From Oscillospiraceae bacterium (lineage in GTDB: Bacteria; Bacillota_A; Clostridia; Oscillospirales; Ruminococcaceae), in the NCBI GenBank assembly GCA_017829075.1, contig JAGAJA010000095.1, positions 1 through 7,352 on the forward strand: a stretch of 7,352 nt of DNA, written 5' to 3'. The translations under genes and the position numbers were made by a program. Shown piece by piece: positions 5,402-7,352 of the stretch; the stretch's first letter is position 1, and the number at the start of each line of letters is the position of its first letter. The notes beneath the pieces were generated by a model, which saw nothing but the letters and a program-made list of their open reading frames with translations, ran no database searches and was not told where the DNA came from.

Positions 5402-6259
5402 ATGACATCACAGGAAAAGGCGGACTTCAAGAGGAAAATCAAGAGAGAGGCTCAGAAACTCGGCATAAATAAGATAGGCTTTGCAAATGTTGAGAGGTGG
5501 AGCGAATTTGCCGACATAAACGAGGAATACTGGCCGCAGAATATATGGAGCTGGAGCAGGACGGTCATTTCAATGGCGGTGCAGATATTCCCGTCAATGA
5601 TCGAAACCACTCCGTCGGTGGTGTATTCCGAGCTTTACAACACCACAAACCGTTTTCTGGACGAATCCGCGTACCGGATAGCGAACTTCCTTAACCGGGA
5701 GGGCTACCGGGCGCACTTTTTCCCACGGGACTGCTACGGAGATATTTCGGTGCTTGTCAAGAAGCCGGAGGCAGCGTTTTCCCATGTTATGGCGGCGCGT
5801 TACGCAGGGCTTGGAACTATCGGCATGAATCACACTCTGCTTACAAAGGAGTTCGGGCCGAGGGTGCGTCTTGTTTCGGTAATTACCGACGCGGAGATAA
5901 CTCCTGATCCGATGCTTGATCATGAATTGTGCATTAAATGCGGAATGTGCGTCAGAAACTGTCCCATGAAAGCGTTCACTCCGCGCGCTGACAGCATTGT
6001 TGCCGATATGGATAAGCATAAATGCGCCGAGTATCATGCGCAGCTCAAAGGCGAGTTCCGTTATCCCTGCGGCGTATGCACGGCGGTATGTCCGGTTGGC
6101 GAGGACAAGAAGAAATACGGAGCTAAGTCGGTGACGCCTCAGGGTGTTGAGCACTGCCGGAACTTCGGCTCAAAGAACGCGGTGGAGGGAATACCGGACG
6201 AAGCCGCGCCCAAAAAGGGAAGAAAGCCAAAGGAGTCCCATTCCGCCTTTCCCACATAA
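5402..6259 (+). CDS. QueG-like dicluster [4Fe-4S] protein of unknown reaction
   Basis: The 285-residue cytoplasmic protein has the QueG (epoxyqueuosine reductase) layout. An N-terminal domain has RTVISMAVQIFPS (53-65) and AARYAGLGTIGMNHTLLTKE (131-150), followed by FGPRVRLVSVITDAEI (151-166). A ferredoxin-like part then carries CxxCxxCxxxCP (C177, C180, C183, C187) and C208 plus CxxCxxxCP (C223, C226, C230), enough for two [4Fe-4S] clusters. True QueG proteins are near 380 residues with a C-terminal HEAT-like part and a conserved VD-x-x-P-x-x-ER segment before the AGLG motif. Both are absent here and the tail is lysine-rich. It may be an electron-transfer or cobalamin-linked redox protein rather than a tRNA enzyme. 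The start at ATG 5402 has GAGGGG seven bases upstream; an ATG at 5387 lacks such a site. The regulator gene lies directly upstream. Confidence 0.88.
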   Translation: MTSQEKADFKRKIKREAQKLGINKIGFANVERWSEFADINEEYWPQNIWSWSRTVISMAVQIFPSMIETTPSVVYSELYNTTNRFLDESAYRIANFLNREGYRAHFFPRDCYGDISVLVKKPEAAFSHVMAARYAGLGTIGMNHTLLTKEFGPRVRLVSVITDAEITPDPMLDHELCIKCGMCVRNCPMKAFTPRADSIVADMDKHKCAEYHAQLKGEFRYPCGVCTAVCPVGEDKKKYGAKSVTPQGVEHCRNFGSKNAVEGIPDEAAPKKGRKPKESHSAFPT

Positions 6260-6334
6260 TATTCCGGGGAAGATTTGCATGACGGGTCAGAAACTTTTCT
6301 GGAATAAGTTACCATAACTGCGTCGATTTTGTTA

Positions 6335-6363
6335 TTGACACCGGGGAATTTTCATGATATAAT
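6335..6363 (+). promoter_or_regulatory. perfect consensus promoter of the DUF2726 gene
   Basis: TTGACA (6335-6340) and TATAAT (6358-6363) are separated by 17 bases, with TG in the extended -10 position (6355-6356). The start should be near 6370, giving a leader of about 25 nt. Such a complete match suggests strong constitutive expression unless a repressor acts. The gap before it (6260-6334) contains no clear terminator. Confidence 0.88.
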
Positions 6364-6394
6364 TCGTATATGTACAAATTCCCGGAGGTCAGAA

Positions 6395-6859
6395 ATGGAT
6401 TGGATAGTTTGGCTTGCCATAGCCTTGATCATAATTGCCGTAATAATATGGATATTGCTGCGGCTAAGGGTAAAAATGCCCTACGAAATGAACGAAACGA
6501 TACTCACCGAGCGGGAGCGTTCATTTTACAGGATACTAAAACCCATTGCGGACAAGCTGGAATTGCAGATCTGCCCAAAGGTCAGGGTGGCGGATATAGT
6601 TTCCATAAAAAAGGGCACAAAGGACTGGCAGAAGTGGTTCAACAAGATCCGTTCGAAGCACGTTGATTTTCTGCTTTGCGACTATGATATGAACATCGTT
6701 CTGCTGCTTGAGCTGGACGACAGCAGCCATGACAGCGAGCGCGCAAAGAAGAACGATGAATTCAAGAACCGTCTTTTCGGCGACAGGCTGGTGAGGATAC
6801 GTTCACTGAAAGAGGACGTTGAAGCTGTCCTTGTCAGCGCGTTGAAGAGGCTGCCATAG
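6395..6859 (+). CDS. membrane-anchored DUF2726-type protein, nuclease-fold candidate
   Basis: The 154-residue protein starts with one hydrophobic helix (about residues 3-22), then RLRVKMPY, suggesting an inner-membrane anchor with a cytoplasmic domain. The domain (about 36-154) resembles DUF2726: LTERERSFYRILKPIADKLE (37-56), ICPKVRVADIV (59-69), then KHVDFLLCDYD (88-98), IVLLLELDDSSHDSERAKKN (101-120) and RLFGDRLVRIRS (126-137). D91 with E106-L-D108 and H112 resembles the acidic core of PD-(D/E)XK nucleases, but a canonical E-x-K is not seen (E-L-D instead). The start at ATG 6395 has GGAGGT (6384-6389). It is a single gene with its own promoter. DUF2726 is often linked to DNA processing, but this protein's role is not known. 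Confidence 0.85.
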   Translation: MDWIVWLAIALIIIAVIIWILLRLRVKMPYEMNETILTERERSFYRILKPIADKLELQICPKVRVADIVSIKKGTKDWQKWFNKIRSKHVDFLLCDYDMNIVLLLELDDSSHDSERAKKNDEFKNRLFGDRLVRIRSLKEDVEAVLVSALKRLP

Positions 6860-6895
6860 ATGAGAAAATACCCGTTTATCACTGAGAAAGAAAAA

Positions 6896-7146
6896 AGCCT
6901 GAGAAGTCCCCGCCGCTTCTCAGGCTCAGACCGTCGAAAAAGTCCCTAAAGGGACTTTTCCGCCGAACATCCGCACTGCGCGCACTTACTGACGGCAAAG
7001 CCGTCAGTTCGCACACTTGTGCGGATAGAAGTGTTTTTTGCCCCGGCAGAGCTGGGGCAAAAAAACGGATTTCAAAAGCCCGCTTCGCGGGCAAAATTGG
7101 TTTTTTCGACAAGCTGAGCCTGAGAAGTCCCGCCGCTTCTCAGGCT
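6896..7146. repeat. 251-bp compound palindromic element of nested hairpins
   Basis: Two near-identical hairpins, AGCCTGAGAAG...CTTCTCAGGCT (6896-6926 and 7117-7146), bound the element. A long inverted repeat joins its halves: 6916-6941 pairs with 7102-7127 at 23 of 26 positions (14 pairs, a 3-base mismatch, 9 pairs). Inside are AAAAGTCCC/GGGACTTTT (6938-6959), ATCCGCAC/GTGCGGAT (6969-7026) enclosing TGCG/CGCA and ACTGACGGC/GCCGTCAGT (6988-7008), TTTTTTGCCCC/GGGGCAAAAAA (7034-7064) and GCCCGC/GCGGGC (7078-7092). The outer hairpins have A6 on the left and T-rich sequence on the right, so they could end transcription from both sides, including the DUF2726 transcript. A minus-strand open frame crosses it but is explained by the repeats. 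MITE, large structured RNA or bidirectional terminator are all possible. Confidence 0.75.
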
Positions 7147-7180
7147 TTACATTTCACTGCTGTTTTTTCCGATTTAGGTG

Positions 7181-7209
7181 TTGACATAACATGAAAAAGA
7201 GTGTAAAAT
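7181..7209 (+). promoter_or_regulatory. strong promoter facing the insertion sequence
   Basis: TTGACA (7181-7186) and TAAAAT (7204-7209) are separated by 17 bases. No host reading frame follows before the inferred IS end at about 7231; ATG at 7214 is closed after four codons. It probably served a gene now separated from it by the insertion. Confidence 0.65.
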
Positions 7210-7251
7210 AAATATGTATGTATATTGAAAGGCAATACCGCACAAAACTAG

Positions 7252-7280
7252 TAGACTAGAAATCGAAAAAGTGGTATAAT
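7252..7280 (+). promoter_or_regulatory. transposase promoter, probably leaderless
   Basis: TAGACT (7252-7257) and TATAAT (7275-7280) are 17 bases apart. Only six bases separate the -10 box from the ATG at 7287, so transcription would start at or very near the start codon. No ribosome site precedes the ATG. Confidence 0.6.
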
Positions 7281-7286
7281 AAAGAC

Positions 7287-7352
7287 ATGAATAAACAAAT
7301 CAGTCTGTCCAATCTGAGCGATGAACTTTCACAGGTAAGGACAAAGAAAAAA
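7287..7352 (+). CDS. transposase N-terminus, IS5-like family (partial)
   Basis: Twenty-two codons are visible, reading MNKQISLSNLSDELSQVRTK and two more lysines, open to the window edge. I recognise this start as that of IS5-type (DUF772-containing) transposases common in gut Clostridia, where the next residues form a helical region before the DDE catalytic domain. None of the catalytic residues is in view, so activity cannot be judged. The start is the only ATG compatible with the upstream TATAAT. Translation would have to be leaderless, or start from a longer transcript made by the promoter at 7181-7209, in which no good ribosome site is seen. Low transposase expression of this kind is usual for insertion sequences. 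Confidence 0.72.
   Translation, partial: MNKQISLSNLSDELSQVRTKKK

Larger units (their letters stand above)
7231..7352 (+). mobile_element. left end of an IS5-like insertion sequence (partial)
   Basis: The transposase start at 7287 and the sequence GGCAATACCGCACAAAA at 7231-7247 suggest the left IS end. Similar GGCAATACCGCA ends are, from memory, seen in Clostridia IS/MITE elements. The right end is outside the window, so neither terminal inverted repeat nor target duplication can be confirmed. An internal dyad CTAGT-AG-ACTAG lies at 7248-7259. Confidence 0.6.

Noticed and set aside
6879..7112. Minus-strand open frame of 77 codons in the compound palindrome
   Set aside because: It is entirely made of hairpin arms, has no ribosome site and no recognisable domain.

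Overview
The window looks like chromosomal DNA from a low-to-mid GC Gram-positive Clostridia member, most likely a Ruminococcus-like gut Oscillospiraceae. This is an inference from four things: purine-rich GGAGG ribosome sites, near-consensus sigma-A promoters (several TTGACA-N17-TATAAT with extended -10 TG), the style of the small XRE, LysR and Fe-S proteins, and abundant hairpin repeats between genes. No phage, conjugation, CRISPR or secondary-metabolite cluster is visible.

Layout: 1-337 holds a terminator-like hairpin, one copy of an interspersed structured repeat, and the terminator of the gene to its right. 338-2383 (minus) is a dCache/HAMP chemoreceptor with its own extended -10 promoter. 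2614-2859 (minus) is a small XRE-type regulator. 2860-3237 has no gene; it holds a palindromic MITE-like element of about 100 bp and a strong promoter for a tRNA-Gln(CUG) gene at 3238-3313. 3314-3809 has no protein gene and is a mosaic of repeat modules: two copies of a tRNA-terminator-like hairpin, two copies of a TCTAT...ATAGA module and three further strong hairpins. A 65-residue conserved-looking small protein follows at 3810-4007.

4008-6259 looks like a functional pair. A LysR-type regulator has a T-N11-A dyad and promoter upstream. A QueG-like iron-sulfur protein with two [4Fe-4S] motifs has a strong promoter carrying a 12-bp palindrome in its spacer and a leader hairpin. 6395-6859 encodes a membrane-anchored DUF2726-type protein with PD-(D/E)XK-like acidic residues, driven by a consensus promoter. 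6896-7146 is a 251-bp compound palindrome made of nested hairpins. The right edge holds a strong promoter at 7181-7209, then the left end of an IS5-like insertion sequence whose transposase begins at 7287 and runs out of the window.

The most unusual content is non-coding: the interspersed repeat modules, which share covarying hairpins and are also used as the tRNA terminator, and the 251-bp compound element. I see no complete new multi-gene system. The LysR/QueG-like pair and the anchored DUF2726 protein are the protein-level items with unknown function.
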